DNA of 64,000 nt, from positions 13,078,505 to 13,142,504 of the forward strand of contig NC_045140.1 in the NCBI RefSeq assembly GCF_008831285.2. Direction: 5' to 3'. Below are positions 1 to 10,998 of this stretch, one piece after another. Each line of letters opens with the position of its first letter. Positions within the stretch are counted from its first letter, which is position 1. The DNA comes from Nymphaea colorata. Its lineage: Eukaryota > Streptophyta > Magnoliopsida > Nymphaeales > Nymphaeaceae. Position numbers and translations under genes: made by a program. Under the pieces are notes generated by a model. That model worked only from the letters and a program-made list of their open reading frames with translations, had not been told where the DNA came from and did not search any database.

Positions 1-37
1 AATGCCGTTGGATTTGAACGTTGACTTTCTTTTAACA
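1..37 (-). repeat. 3' LTR of copia A, partial
   Basis: These 37 bases match 4714-4750 exactly and end at the same terminal dinucleotide, next to the polypurine tract at 38-48. The rest of this LTR is outside the window. Confidence 0.92.
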
Positions 38-48
38 CTCCCCCTTCA
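38..48 (-). other. Polypurine tract of copia A
   Basis: On the minus strand the bases just before the 3' LTR read TGAAGGGGGAG, a purine run suited to priming plus-strand DNA synthesis. The pol stop codon (46-48) overlaps its start. Confidence 0.85.
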
Positions 49-3000
49 AACAGGTGTGTAAAGATTGATGACACCCAGTTTGAATAATAGATGATAAAAA
101 CCTTCTTTTCCTAATGCTTTCGTAAATAGGTCTGCCAGCTGGTCTTTGCTTCGAATGTAGCATGTGTGTATTGTCCCCTGAAGCAATTTTTCTCATACAA
201 TGTGACAATCTAGTTCGATATGTTTCGTACGCTCATGAAAAACTGGATTTGCAGCTATATGTAATGCTGCTTGATTGTCACAGAAAATTGTTACTGGATG
301 TAGTTGACGTACTCCAAACTCGTTCAATAGATATTTCAACCATGTTATTTCGCATACCACATTTGCCATAGATCTATATTCAGCTTCAGCAGAGGATCGT
401 GATACTGTTTGTTGTTTCTTTGACTTCCAAGATATGGGAACTGGGCCAAGAAACACACAATAACCAGTGCCAGATCTTCGCGTTTGACGGCAGGTGGCCC
501 AATCTGAATCACAAAAGGCACTTAACTGCAAATTATTCTCCTTACTCATTAGGATGCCTTGGCCTGGATTTTTCTTGAGATATCGAACCACTCGAAGTGC
601 CGCTTGTAGGTGAGGGATGCGTGGTTGTTGCATGAACCTGCTTAGGACATGTACAGCATATTATATATCTGGGCGTGTAATGCTGAGGTAGATTAATCTC
701 CCAACAAGCCGACGATATTGTGTTGGATCCTTGATGTAGTCTCCATGATCTTCGTCCAACCCATGTTTTTGTTCCATGGGTGTTTCTGCTGGTTTTGCTC
801 CCAAAAGACCTGTTTCATGAATAATATCTAGTGCATATTTTTGTTGTGAGAGATATATACCTTTTGAAGAACGGGCAATTTCAATTCCCAAAAAATACTT
901 AGGTTTGCTTAAGTCTTTCATGTGGAATTTTTGACATAAAAATGATTTGAAGTTATCAATTGCATCCTTCACGTTTCCTGCAATCATTAAGTCATCAACG
1001 TATACAAGAATGACAAGAAAAACTTTATCATGCTTGAATGTAAAAAGGGAGTGGTCTGCTTTAGATTGCATAAAACCATACTCTTTCAGAGCAGTTAAAA
1101 GCTTGTGAAACCAATTTCTTGGAGATTGTTTTAAACCGTAAAGAGATTTATATAATTTACATACTTGATTCTCCCCCTGTTGAACATACCCTTGAGGTAT
1201 TTTCATATAGACTTCCTCATGCAAGTCACCATGCAGAAAGGCATTATTGACGTCCATTTGACACATGACTCAATCTTGATTAGCTGCTATAGTGAAAAAG
1301 GTACATACCGTGACCATTTTTGCAACTGGGGCGAAAGTTTCATTATAGTCCAATCCCTCTTGTTGAGCATACCCTTTGGCCACCAGCCTCGCCTTGTAGA
1401 CCCATCTGAATTTAGTTTAATTTTATAAACCCATTTGCACCCGATTGGTTTCATCCCGATTGGAAGTGAAGTAATAGTCCAAGTCTTGTTTTCTTGTAAG
1501 GCGCTAATCTCACTATCCATGGCGTCTCTCCATTCCTTATGTTGAACTGCTTCTTCAAAGGTTTGTGGCTCAGACTTGGAAACAAGAGATGTGAGAAACG
1601 CAAAATGATTACTAGAAAACCAATGAAAAGAAATAAAATTTCTTATAGGATACCTCGTTCCTTGTTGATAACCTGATTTGGAGATGTTTTTGGTTGAAGG
1701 TGAGGTAAGGAGTGAACATTGGAAATCTTTCAACCATACCGTTGGTTTTCTTATACGGGTAGATCTCCTAGATACTAAAGATGGATTTGGATCTGAATCT
1801 GGATCAAACGAAGATGGGTTTGGTTCATTTAAAGATGGATCTGGATCTAGATTAGACAATGATAGGTTTGGTTCATAGGTTTCCTGATCAATATTTTCTA
1901 GGTTAAGGGGATTAGAAATGGACGTGTCATGCCTTATAGCTTGAGTAGGATAGATGTCTAGATCATAAGGAATGGGTAAAGCAATACAGTTTTCATCAAC
2001 TTTTTTATTTTGAAAAGGAAAAACATTTTCATGAAAGATTACATCGCGACTAACAAACACTTTTTGGGTCTCAAGATCATAAAGTTTATAAGCTTTTTGT
2101 CCGTCAGGGTACCCAACAAAAATGCATTTAATCACTCTAGAATCGAATTTGTGTTTGTGTTGGCATGTATTTGTGGCATAACATAAGGATCCAAAAACTC
2201 TAAGATGTTTGATGTTTGGTTTTTTTTCAAATAATATTTCAAAAGGGGATTTTCCGTTTAGTTTTGATGATGGTAATCGGTTAATTAGATATGTGGCTGT
2301 CAAAACACATTCATCCCAAAAATGCAAAGGTAAGTTGGCTTCAAACCGTAAGGCCCTTGCAACTTCAAGAAGATGGCGATGTTTACGTTCCACAACGCCA
2401 TTTTGTTGAGGGGTAGCCACACAACTATGTTGATGAGTGGTACCTTGTTTTTGTAAAAAATCTTTCATTTCATGTGAAAAAAATTCAGTCTCATTATTCG
2501 TTCGCAAAGATTTAATTTGACAATTAAACTGCGTTTTAATCAAAGCAAAAAAAATTTTGATGAGATGCAAGGTTTCATATTTATGTCTCATTAAGAAAAT
2601 CCAAGTGGTACGAGAGTAATCATCTACAATGCTAAGAAAATAATGCGCACCAGAAATAGTGGATTGAGCATACGGGCCCCAAATATCACAATGAATTAAA
2701 TCAAAAGGATGCATTGTAGATATTTCACTCAAACCAAACTTAAGTCTAGTTTGTTTTGCTCGATGACAAGCACCACAAACATAATCATCATTCAAGTCAA
2801 AGTTTAAATCTAAATAATTGTTCACAAGCTTTAAGCGAGAATGGGAAACATGACTTAATCTTTTGTGTCAAAGTTCATGACTAGAAACGGCAAGACAAGC
2901 TTGAACAAATGGTGGCCTTTGTTGAAGAACATATAGTCCACCTTTTACCTCACCCTGCCCAATCGTCATCTTCGATTCCAGGTCCTGTATTATACAATGA

Positions 3001-4454
3001 TCAGGTAGAAAAGTTATGGAACAGTTCAAATTTTTAGTTAATTCACTAACTGAAAGTAAATTAACTTTAAAAGATGGAATGCATAATACATCGTTAGCTT
3101 CAAACAAAGGCAATGATAGTTTACCCGCCTGATGAACTGGAATTGTTTTTCCATTTGGTAATGTCACGGGAACATAGCATGATTTTAAGTTTTGGAGCAT
3201 ATTTTCATCAGCACAAATATGGCGACTCGCTCCCGAGTCAATAATCCAAGTACAAGATTGAGTATTAATAGAACAAATGTTACCTCCATGAACGACATTA
3301 CCTGCAAAATTGATATTGGTATGCTGGTTTTTCACCAATGATAGCAATTTGTGATATTCTTCAAGAGTAAATGCTGGAGTAGAACCTTTAGTGTCTAGTC
3401 CTTCACAACCTAGACCCCCAACACCATCAAAGGGAGTCAATTTCACATCAAGTGTATTGTTCTTTTGAAACACATTAGCTGCAATTGAAGATTTAAAATT
3501 AGGATCATAGAAACGATGTCCTGGAGGGTACCCAATGAGTTTGAAGCACTTTTCTTTAATGTGTCTGATTCCTCTACAATGGCTACAAACAGGCCGAATT
3601 TGACGTCCTCCTTTGGTTCTATAAAAGCCACCATAGTTAGCGTCGTGACTTTTAAATCGCTCACTTTGTTTGACTGCCAAGGCTGCAGTCCCTCCATTAG
3701 CCGAACCAGAAAATCGTGCCTCACGCTGTTTTTCTTCTTGAAGAACCATCGCATAAACTTTGTTGACGTTGGGAAGAGGATCAAGAAGTAAAATCTGGCC
3801 TCTAACGGCATTATAAGAATCATTGAGACCCATTAGGAATTGGATAACATGTTCCCTTTGGATTTGTTCCGAATACGACTTCATGCCTCCACAAGAACAC
3901 ATGGGAATGAGAGAATATGAACTAAGCTCGTCCCAAAGAGCTTTTAATTTGGTAAAATATAATGCAACAGTCATAGTAGCTTGTTGTAGACGACTAATAG
4001 AACTCTGGATTTGATAGATCCGAGGGGCAAGACTTTGAGTAAATCGTTCTCGCAAATCTTTCCAAACTTCTCTAGCATTAGTCAAATAAATAACACTCTC
4101 TACAATATCTTTGTTGACTGAATTTAAGATCCAAGAAAGTATCATATTGTTGGACCGAACCCATAGATGATAGCTCGGATCATCTTTTTCTGGTTCTTTG
4201 ATAGAACCATCAATAAAACCAATTTTGTTTTTTGCTGAAAGAGCCATCAACATGGCTCGGCTCCACGTCCCATAATTTTCCCCATTAAAATGTTGTGAAA
4301 CCAAGACATTTCCAAGGTTGTCAGAATGGTGAATAAAGAATGGGTTAGACATCACCTGAGACAGATCTGCGCCGTTGGGATCAACATGAACGACATCATC
4401 CGCCTTTTGTCTATCGTTGTTCTCATCAACTCCACGGTCTGCCATTCCCCTCAT
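46..4454 (-). pseudogene. copia A gag-pol polyprotein, broken
   Basis: Read leftwards from 4454 the frame encodes a copia gag domain, a CX2CX4HX4C zinc knuckle (CSHCRGIRHIKEKC), an aspartic protease motif (WIIDSGAS), a GAG-pre-integrase HK-type zinc region, the integrase core, RT with YVDD, and an RNase H with DSDWA and a C-terminal DNQAA region. Breaks: TGA at 2868-2870, a short deletion and frameshift near 1397-1402, TGA at 1270-1272, TAA at 661-663 and TGA at 193-195. The second catalytic Asp of integrase is Asn at 2496-2498. The first pieces share one frame, so it was a single polyprotein before decay. Confidence 0.93.
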
Positions 4455-4455
4455 G

Positions 4456-4467
4456 GCTCTGATACCA
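4456..4467 (-). other. Primer-binding site of copia A (initiator Met tRNA)
   Basis: On the minus strand the 12 bases read TGGTATCAGAGC, the complement of the 3' end of plant initiator Met tRNA, immediately after the LTR end. This is the usual Ty1/copia primer site. Confidence 0.95.
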
Positions 4468-4750
4468 TGTGAAATATTTTTCTCATGAGTATGGGCATGT
4501 TGAAGAGGAATAAGAAAAGAATGTTTATCAATGGAAGGTGATCATTATTCTATTAACGATTCAACGTAATATATACAATGGGTTCACAACGGTAAGGAGT
4601 GAGCTCTCCTTCCTTCACGTTAAAAGTTTTCTAAAGATACATTTGATATTCAAGGCAAGTTGAGGTGAGGAGACTTGACATGAACGTTGAAGTTGAGGAA
4701 GAGGTTGAGATGAAATGCCGTTGGATTTGAACGTTGACTTTCTTTTAACA
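4468..4750 (-). repeat. 5' LTR of copia A (283 bp)
   Basis: On the minus strand it runs from TGTTAAAAG to TTTCACA, the TG...CA ends expected of an LTR. It lies directly beside the primer-binding site. Its outer 37 bases (4714-4750) are identical to window bases 1-37. It contains a TATATAT stretch near 4569-4576 that could serve as the element's TATA region. Confidence 0.93.
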
Positions 4751-7449
4751 ATAGGCAACATATATATCGGCTTTAGGAATGGGATTGGATGAGAAAGTCG
4801 CTGGTGCGGAACATCACCAAGCACTGACAGACGTGAAAGTACCGCGCAGGCGGCAAGCAAATAAAGCAAAAAAAAAGCTTAGCAGAAGAGAAAACGCCGA
4901 AACCGAGACGTACCCAACTGAGAATCGACAGCATTTTTATCATCAGCCATCGCACCTTCCCAAGAAGGCCCTGATCATTCACGGGGTCGCCGGAGTGGTG
5001 CAGAAAAACCAGCCAGACTAATGGACGCCCAAAAAGGAATTAGCTCCCGGGGGAATTCCTAAAGGGGGCCCGAACGGATCAAATGCACATTATGCCGGAA
5101 AGAAAAAGGGAAACAATTTTTTTTTTAAAAAAAAAAGGAAATCCTCGGGAACCTTAGACGTGTGTCCCTTCCTATCTTTCTCCCTCGTTCCGCTTCAACC
5201 GTAGACAGTGAGAAAGTGAGAGAGACAGAGAGAGTCGCCTGGTCTTCGCCGGACTACCTCTCACCGCCGCCGGAAAATCAGTTTAGGTCGTCGCCGGAGT
5301 GAGGAAGAGAGAGAGGGCAGTGAGCATTCTGGGTAAACTTGAAAAAGTAGAAGAAAAATTCAAAAGGCTTGTTTTTGGGCGCCACCCACCAGGGTCGCCC
5401 GATTTCTTTAAATCAGACAGTTGATCTGTAAAGCGGCATAAACCCTCTAAGTTAGCGTATTTAGGCTTATGCAAGCGGTTGATCTGTAAAGAAATAAAAC
5501 TAACGACTAGCCTTATCCCAGCAGAGTGATTGATGTCTGCGTAAATCTGATGCGTGCTGGCTCAACGAACTACAACAAAAGAAAAACTAAGTCATCTTTT
5601 AAGTCCATGCTCACTACATGGAATTCTGTGAATATAGCAATTGCCGCTGTATCAGTTTAGTTACCGATATGGCTAATCAGCGTACATACATCGTCTTTTA
5701 TTGACATTGTTTTAATTTAAATTGATTAAAAAATGATATAAACTTATGTTAATCATGTGTATTGCTGGATACAGGTCGATATTGACAAAGACTGATCAAA
5801 GAAGCTTTGATCTAACTGAACTGTTGCGGTGTTGCCTCTCTCTCTTGTTTATCTGTTTAAATTGGACGACATGCACGTCTGAGATCATGAAAACAGATCG
5901 AACCTTTGTCCAAATTCACAAACAAGGTGAAATTTTCTTTTCCTCTGTTCCCTCTTAAGAACCATTTGACTCATTAGTATTATATGATTGAGTTGGCCGT
6001 CCATTTGGTGAAACAATGGTCATTTCCTTTGTTTAACCAAATTGGGTTCTTTTTCCTCCCCAAGTTGGGGATTAAGGCTCCCATGTATAGTTGGTAAACT
6101 TGCTAATCCGACTCATGAATCACCTGAGTTGGCTAGGACCATCTATTTACTGAGTCATGATTCAAGACCTGCCCAAGTCGGCTAGAATCATAATCTAATT
6201 TCAGTTTTTTTTTATAAACTTGTGGAATATTGAAGTTTGTCTTTTTGTGGATTGTGAAATATATATATCAATATGTGATGGTTTTAAGTGTTTTTTGTCC
6301 CGTTACTTACTAATGAAACACTTCTGTTGCTTTCTCCTCAAGTCATTTCCTTGTTAGACAGCCAACCACTAACTTAACAAGCGTATATACAAAAAATTAT
6401 TTAGTTTTAGCTGTAAAACGAAAAAAAAAAAAAACATGATGTCAACTAGGTAAAAACAACTACAAAACACATGATGTAATAAAAATGCACTATAAAAATT
6501 GATGATATAGGTCAACTAGCTAACCCAGTGACCCAACTGTCAGCCAATCTGAGTCGGAGTCATGGGTTTGCCAACTATGTTCCTCTATTCTCTACTAACA
6601 GGAACTAGGTAAAAACAACTATAACATTGCCGTAGGACTGGTTCTTCTTTCCAGTGTATGTGATCATCAGTGCTAAGCGGAAAATCAAACGGAGGTATAT
6701 GGTACAACCAGCTGCATGAACAATGTGGTCAAGATTTTAGAGTCCAAGTCATTCTAACCGAGTCAGATAAAGAGACGGGTTTAGCATGATTGAAAACCTG
6801 CCAATCAACCGTTATCCAATGTCTTTTGTCTTTCAATATGTTTTTTTAGTTCCAGAAAACATGACCAATCCTGAGCCATTGTACTTTGTTGCACACAGAT
6901 TTTCAGTGGTTCAAAACTTTCGCCCATTAAATTTGATAAGCCCCGTGGATCACAACTGTAAGGATGGAATTATAAAGAAAAATAGAAAATCTGAACAAAT
7001 AACAATTGCAGTAAACAAACAACCTGTAATGGCAAATGAGAAAGAATGGGGCAGAAGAGCAGCTTTGTGCTGTGCTGAATGATCTGGTAATGCATATATG
7101 CCTGCCTCTCCGGACCATTCAATCACTTGGAGAAAATGTATACACATTTCAGCAGAGGAAAAGTTCTCAACAAGAAAATCAAACTTGGTTTCCTCTTCAC
7201 AGTTCGGTACTTCATTATCTGCAGTATAAGGAATGCATGCATGTAAAATCAAACTCGAAAATGAATTCAACTTTGTTGCTTAGGCTTGCTGAAGACAGAG
7301 AAGCATGTTGGATAATAAACAGCTCTTCACATAGACTTACACGAGAATCATCCTGGAATATAAACTGGCAGTAGATTTGTATAAATTGACAGAGCTGTAT
7401 TTCCATAAAACAGTTCAGGAACCTTAATAACTGCACCATAACTAGCAAA
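4751..7449. other. Intergenic region; possible 5'UTR-like patch, no gene identified
   Basis: No recognisable coding exon. At 5160-5335 there is a pyrimidine/GAGA-rich stretch with GCCGCCGG-type sequence that resembles a plant 5'UTR, but no coding exon follows that I can identify. A repeat of GTTGATCTGTAAAG occurs near 5420 and 5477. The TIR element at 6087-6578 is listed separately. Short open frames around 6950-7400 show no known motif. Confidence 0.5.
6087..6578. mobile_element. TIR element with ATAGTTGG ends (copy 1)
   Basis: The stretch starts ATAGTTGGTAAACTTGC and ends with the inverse, TTTGCCAACTAT. Inside both ends it carries repeated GACTC/GAGTTGGC-type words (for example ACTCATGAATCACCTGAG near the left, GAGTCGGAGTCATG near the right). 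A shorter relative with the same ends is at 31396-31628. No clear target duplication was found, so family assignment is open. Confidence 0.5.
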
Positions 7450-7454
7450 AATTG

Positions 7455-7464
7455 TTTATTTATT
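7455..7464 (-). terminator. Poly(A) signal of F-box/kelch gene a
   Basis: Two overlapping AATAAA hexamers on the minus strand, about 264 bases after the stop codon of the F-box/kelch gene at 7728. The interval 7465-7727 is its likely 3'UTR. Confidence 0.6.
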
Positions 7465-7727
7465 CCATTATCTTAGCACCATAAATGGCAACTACAAACC
7501 AAGCAGGACTTTAGCAAACATTTTACAGAAATATATAACAAAGCAAGGTAGACATAACAAGATTTTGGACAGAGCAAAACACCAAGGATGGTTTGACACA
7601 GATACATCAGTTTTCTTGCTGGCATGATCTTCCTATGTTAGGTTGTCACTCCATCTTCAAAGAAAATCTTCATGTACAAGCTTCTGTGTGAAGAGCTCCA
7701 CTGAAGCTTGAATATGTTATGCTAAAA

Positions 7728-8810
7728 TTAGGCCATCATAATGGAACATATAAATATGAAGGATCCAATGGAGTTACCCGTCCTCCCATGAAAATCCCAT
7801 TGGCAATCTGTTGCATTTGGGTCAGGACGACAAGTAAAAATCGATATTCCTTGACTCTGATTATCCTCAGAATTCCCGACTGCACCAAGGATAATAAGCC
7901 TGTCTCCTAATGACTTGAAGGCAACTCCCCAGCCCCTGGTGTAATTTGTTCTCACAGGGACTACACCAAGGTCCTTCCACGAATTGCTTATTTTCAAATA
8001 AACTTTGAGCCGGCTTGAAGTGGGTTCAAGTGCATATAACTCATTGTCAACAACTGCAAGGAATGGGGGAGACTGAGAAATAGAACTAGACATGGCATTG
8101 AACATGCCAGGAATCAAATGCCATGTCCTCTTCTCTCTATCATAGAACTCCCCGCAGGTGAGAATTTTATCGTCGTCCATGCCACCAATTACGTAAAACT
8201 TATTGTCCATGAAACACCCAGAACATCGCTGCCTTCGTCTCCTCATGTTGGGAAGAGGCTTCCAGGACTTATCTACGGGATCATATTGTTCAGCAGAATC
8301 CAGGATTGTTTTATTCATTAATCCGCCAGCAACATATGCAACATCTCCACAATTTGCAGATGCAAACAGGCATCGTGAAGTAATCATGGATGGACCTCTA
8401 TGCCAGCTGTTAGTGAGAAACTCGTATCTCCATACAGAGGACAGACCATTCTCCCTACCAGAAATCAGAAGACTATAACCAACAGAAAAAGATTCCTTAT
8501 CTCCATCATAGAATGATGGTTCACAAGGCAAAACAGGAAGTTTCCTCCAACTCTCGAAATGAGGAGAATACTCCCAACAGTGGTGCTCTCCACTTGCTAA
8601 CATTATGACTGATGCTTCGATTTGCCTGTTTTCCCTCCGTATCTTGGACAATTCCCCACTTTCTATCAGAGTTAAATATCGAGTGTTTATGCAACAAAGT
8701 TTTGGATGGTCAGACCTGGGAATCCTGGCAATGATCAAGAGTGCTACTTCATCACTAAACAAAGGAATGTAAGAGTAATCTGCATCCTGAGGTTCATCAT
8801 TAGGGTTCAT
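7728..8810 (-). CDS. F-box/kelch-repeat protein, copy a (360 aa, N-terminally shortened)
   Basis: Probable substrate adaptor of an SCF ubiquitin ligase: the F-box binds SKP1 and the kelch propeller binds the target. From ATG 8810 the F-box-like segment is at about residues 13-56 (YSYIPLFSDEVALLII...), followed by kelch units with VAGG and FYVIGG signatures and the family C-terminus (GSFIFICSIMMA). It belongs to the plant group that includes At1g74510, At2g02870 and At5g60570. The frame stays open upstream to about 8976, beyond a likely 3' splice site (8977-8978), but has no ATG there: where paralogue b has ATG (MES) this copy has GTG at 8928-8930. I therefore chose ATG 8810; the start is moderately sure, the identity is sure. 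An upstream 5'UTR exon is likely at 10864-10970. Confidence 0.88.
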   Translation of the reverse strand: MNPNDEPQDADYSYIPLFSDEVALLIIARIPRSDHPKLCCINTRYLTLIESGELSKIRRENRQIEASVIMLASGEHHCWEYSPHFESWRKLPVLPCEPSFYDGDKESFSVGYSLLISGRENGLSSVWRYEFLTNSWHRGPSMITSRCLFASANCGDVAYVAGGLMNKTILDSAEQYDPVDKSWKPLPNMRRRRQRCSGCFMDNKFYVIGGMDDDKILTCGEFYDREKRTWHLIPGMFNAMSSSISQSPPFLAVVDNELYALEPTSSRLKVYLKISNSWKDLGVVPVRTNYTRGWGVAFKSLGDRLIILGAVGNSEDNQSQGISIFTCRPDPNATDCQWDFHGRTGNSIGSFIFICSIMMA

Positions 8811-8845
8811 TGCCCTGCTAGAAGTCACTAAATGCTCCTCTAGAG

Positions 8846-8878
8846 TCAGACTAGATTCTGTGCCATTTGGAATGCCAT
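8846..8878 (-). other. Upstream ORF in the 5' leader of F-box/kelch gene a
   Basis: An ATG at 8876-8878 opens a ten-codon frame ending at TGA 8846-8848, about 35 bases before the chosen ATG 8810 and in another frame. If the leader model is right, this uORF would be met first by scanning ribosomes and could lower translation. Confidence 0.4.
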
Positions 8879-8976
8879 GTCCCCATCTGGTTCTCCAGAC
8901 AAGGGCTCGACAGCCACTAGCAGACTCCACGTTATCGGGTACCTGATGCCAGTTGTTTGCCACTTTGTATGTGTGC

Positions 8977-9771
8977 CTGGAAAGATCAAATTTCTGATTC
9001 CATTACAAATTGCACTTGCATAGCCAAATAAATATGCCATGTCTAGCTTGACATCACCCTTTTACAATGCTCAAGGAGATAGACAAAGAACAGAAACAAT
9101 TAAAAATATAAGCAAATGTAGATAACATCAAAGCAAAAATCATGCAAGAATTCTGATGAAATAATTGGCTAAAAGCAGAACAAAGTAAAAACGTACCCAT
9201 CAAATAACATGAAAAGATACCAAACAACTATCAAAATCCTAGACTCCTAGTACTATGTGTACAGTGTACACACACACGTACACATACATCAATGTCACAA
9301 ATATCATTCTCGCATTTTCATTAGTGAGGTTATTCACAGGTATTATCTGGTCTCAGGAATATATGGAGAATTCAAAAAACTTTAAAATGTATGAAATAAA
9401 ATTATAAAAATTTCCGTTTTCTGTTAATTAAGTTATTAAACTACAAAAGCGTTAATCAAATTCAAAATATTTAATATTATGTTCAGTAAAATCTCAAAAA
9501 AAATTAAATGCATTAAAATTTTTTTTTTTTTCTAAAAAGAAATGTGCATAAACATAATTTTTTCATTTTCATTTTTCTTTCTCAAGAAAATGCAATTCAA
9601 ATCATAACGGTACATATATATGTATAAGAAAATTAGGTCATGACTTCTACTAATCCTAACAACTCTAACATCTAAGTTTATCTTTCTCTTCACCGTACAC
9701 TCACTTGCGAGATAAACTAAAAAAAAATTATTAAAAACTCTGTATGTGTGTGTGCATATATGTGCATAATA

Positions 9772-9807
<36 letters not shown>

Positions 9808-10863
9808 GAGAGAGAGAGAGAGATGAAAAGGAAAAAAATGGCTCAGCAAAATAATACCACCATGTGCACCACTTGTTGTTCCTTCATAACAGGTGGTCTT
9901 GCCAATTGTTTTTATTAAGGAAAAGTGAGGAATGAAGAATTAGGATAGTGACTGTCATTTCGATAGAGACCATTCAATTTGTTTATTTTTTTTTATATGC
10001 ACATATAATTCATAAAATTTGTAGGTCAAATACATATAAGGCCTATGTGGATTGATTATAATGGTTTGATCGACTTGATTAACCGTTTACATGGTGTCAC
10101 ATGTAACGTTCTTGTTTCAAACTCATAGTACCAGTTGTCATGCACTTGTTTGAAAATTTAATTTTACATGTGCCATTATGTGAACTATCAAATAACTTCT
10201 TCAAAGGCAACTCATAATCAGTTTACATAGTTTGTATGTTTACTTAATTTACTTAACGATTTAGAACCCAAAGAGGTTAACATAACTGAGGAGGGCTCTA
10301 GCCTATAGGTGTTTCAGGGAGAGTCCTGCCATAGTTGCTTCGATGAAGGTTTCTAAGGTTCAAAAGGGCCTTCATCTCAGAGGTTTAGTTTTACACTTTC
10401 GAAAAGATAACTGCAGGTCAGGTCTCCTGCCGAAAGAGTAGTTTCTTGATTCTTAGAAAGCTGAAAACTACAAGAGAAACGGATTTTCTTTCTGTCTACC
10501 TGGCAGCCAAAAAGAAGAACTCACCTAGGAACAGAAAACAAGAACATTGTCTGTAACCCTGAATACACTTGCAAGCACCAACTGCTCGACGATATTCCTC
10601 ATCCAACAAGAAGCTTAGAAATCAGAACAACAAAAACAGAAGAAACGTAAAGAAAATCATTGCATCATAGCCCCATCAGGAGCATAGCGAGTAAAATCAC
10701 ATCCCAGAGGAAAAGCTAAACAACTTTTATCACGCAATACCCTCAAAGACCATCCACAGAAAAGAACAAACGACCAAAGTAACTACATCTACACACAAGA
10801 CCCATCACCCAAAATGATCAAAAGGAGCAAAAACAAGAATACATGGCAATACCAGAGTCTTAC
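8977..10863 (-). other. Putative 5'UTR intron of F-box/kelch gene a
   Basis: Bounded by a donor CTCT/GTAAGA at 10863 and an acceptor TTTCCAG at 8977 on the minus strand. No coding frame of note lies within. It contains the compound microsatellite at 9772-9823. The paralogue at 36.7-38.9 kb shows the equivalent donor and an upstream acceptor, which supports the model. Confidence 0.5.
9772..9823. repeat. Compound microsatellite (TG)n(TA)n(GA)n
   Basis: About 13 TG units, 5 TA units and 8 GA units in direct succession, inside the putative 5'UTR intron of F-box/kelch gene a. Short open frames through it are repeat artefacts. Confidence 0.95.
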
Positions 10864-10998
10864 AGAGCCACTCCACCAGGTATCTCTTTCAACACCTGAG
10901 CTGATCGAAGAACTCCCCATGCGGAGCAGCATATGAGAGAGAAAGAAGAGAGAAAAGAGAGAGAGCAAAATGAATCAGAGAGACCAGTGACTTAAATA
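10864..10998 (-). promoter_or_regulatory. Core promoter and 5'UTR exon of F-box/kelch gene a
   Basis: On the minus strand a TATTTAAG box (10991-10998) is followed after three bases by ACTGGTCTCT, a CT-rich leader, and GGTGGAGTGGCTCT with a GTAAGA donor at 10863. The same order occurs upstream of paralogue b (36705-36853), which supports it as promoter plus noncoding first exon. The exact transcription start, expected near 10965, is inferred. Confidence 0.6.

Larger units (their letters stand above)
1..4750 (-). mobile_element. Ty1/copia LTR retrotransposon A (minus strand, left LTR cut by window edge)
   Basis: The element lies on the minus strand, so its 5' LTR is at the right (4468-4750) and only the last 37 bases of its 3' LTR are at the left edge (1-37). 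A primer-binding site abuts the 5' LTR, a polypurine tract abuts the 3' LTR, and one gag-pol frame fills the space between. Domain order is gag, zinc knuckle, protease, integrase, reverse transcriptase, RNase H; integrase before RT is the Ty1/copia order. Coding is broken by several stops and a frameshift, so it is non-autonomous now. The target-site duplication cannot be checked because the left end lies outside the window. Copia lineage was not assigned. Confidence 0.95.

Noticed and set aside
4779..5021. 80-codon basic frame right after copia A
   Set aside because: No similarity recognised and no gene context; not enough to call a gene.
9532..9849. 105-codon minus-strand frame with poly-Thr-His
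   Set aside because: Translation of the TG/TA/GA microsatellite.
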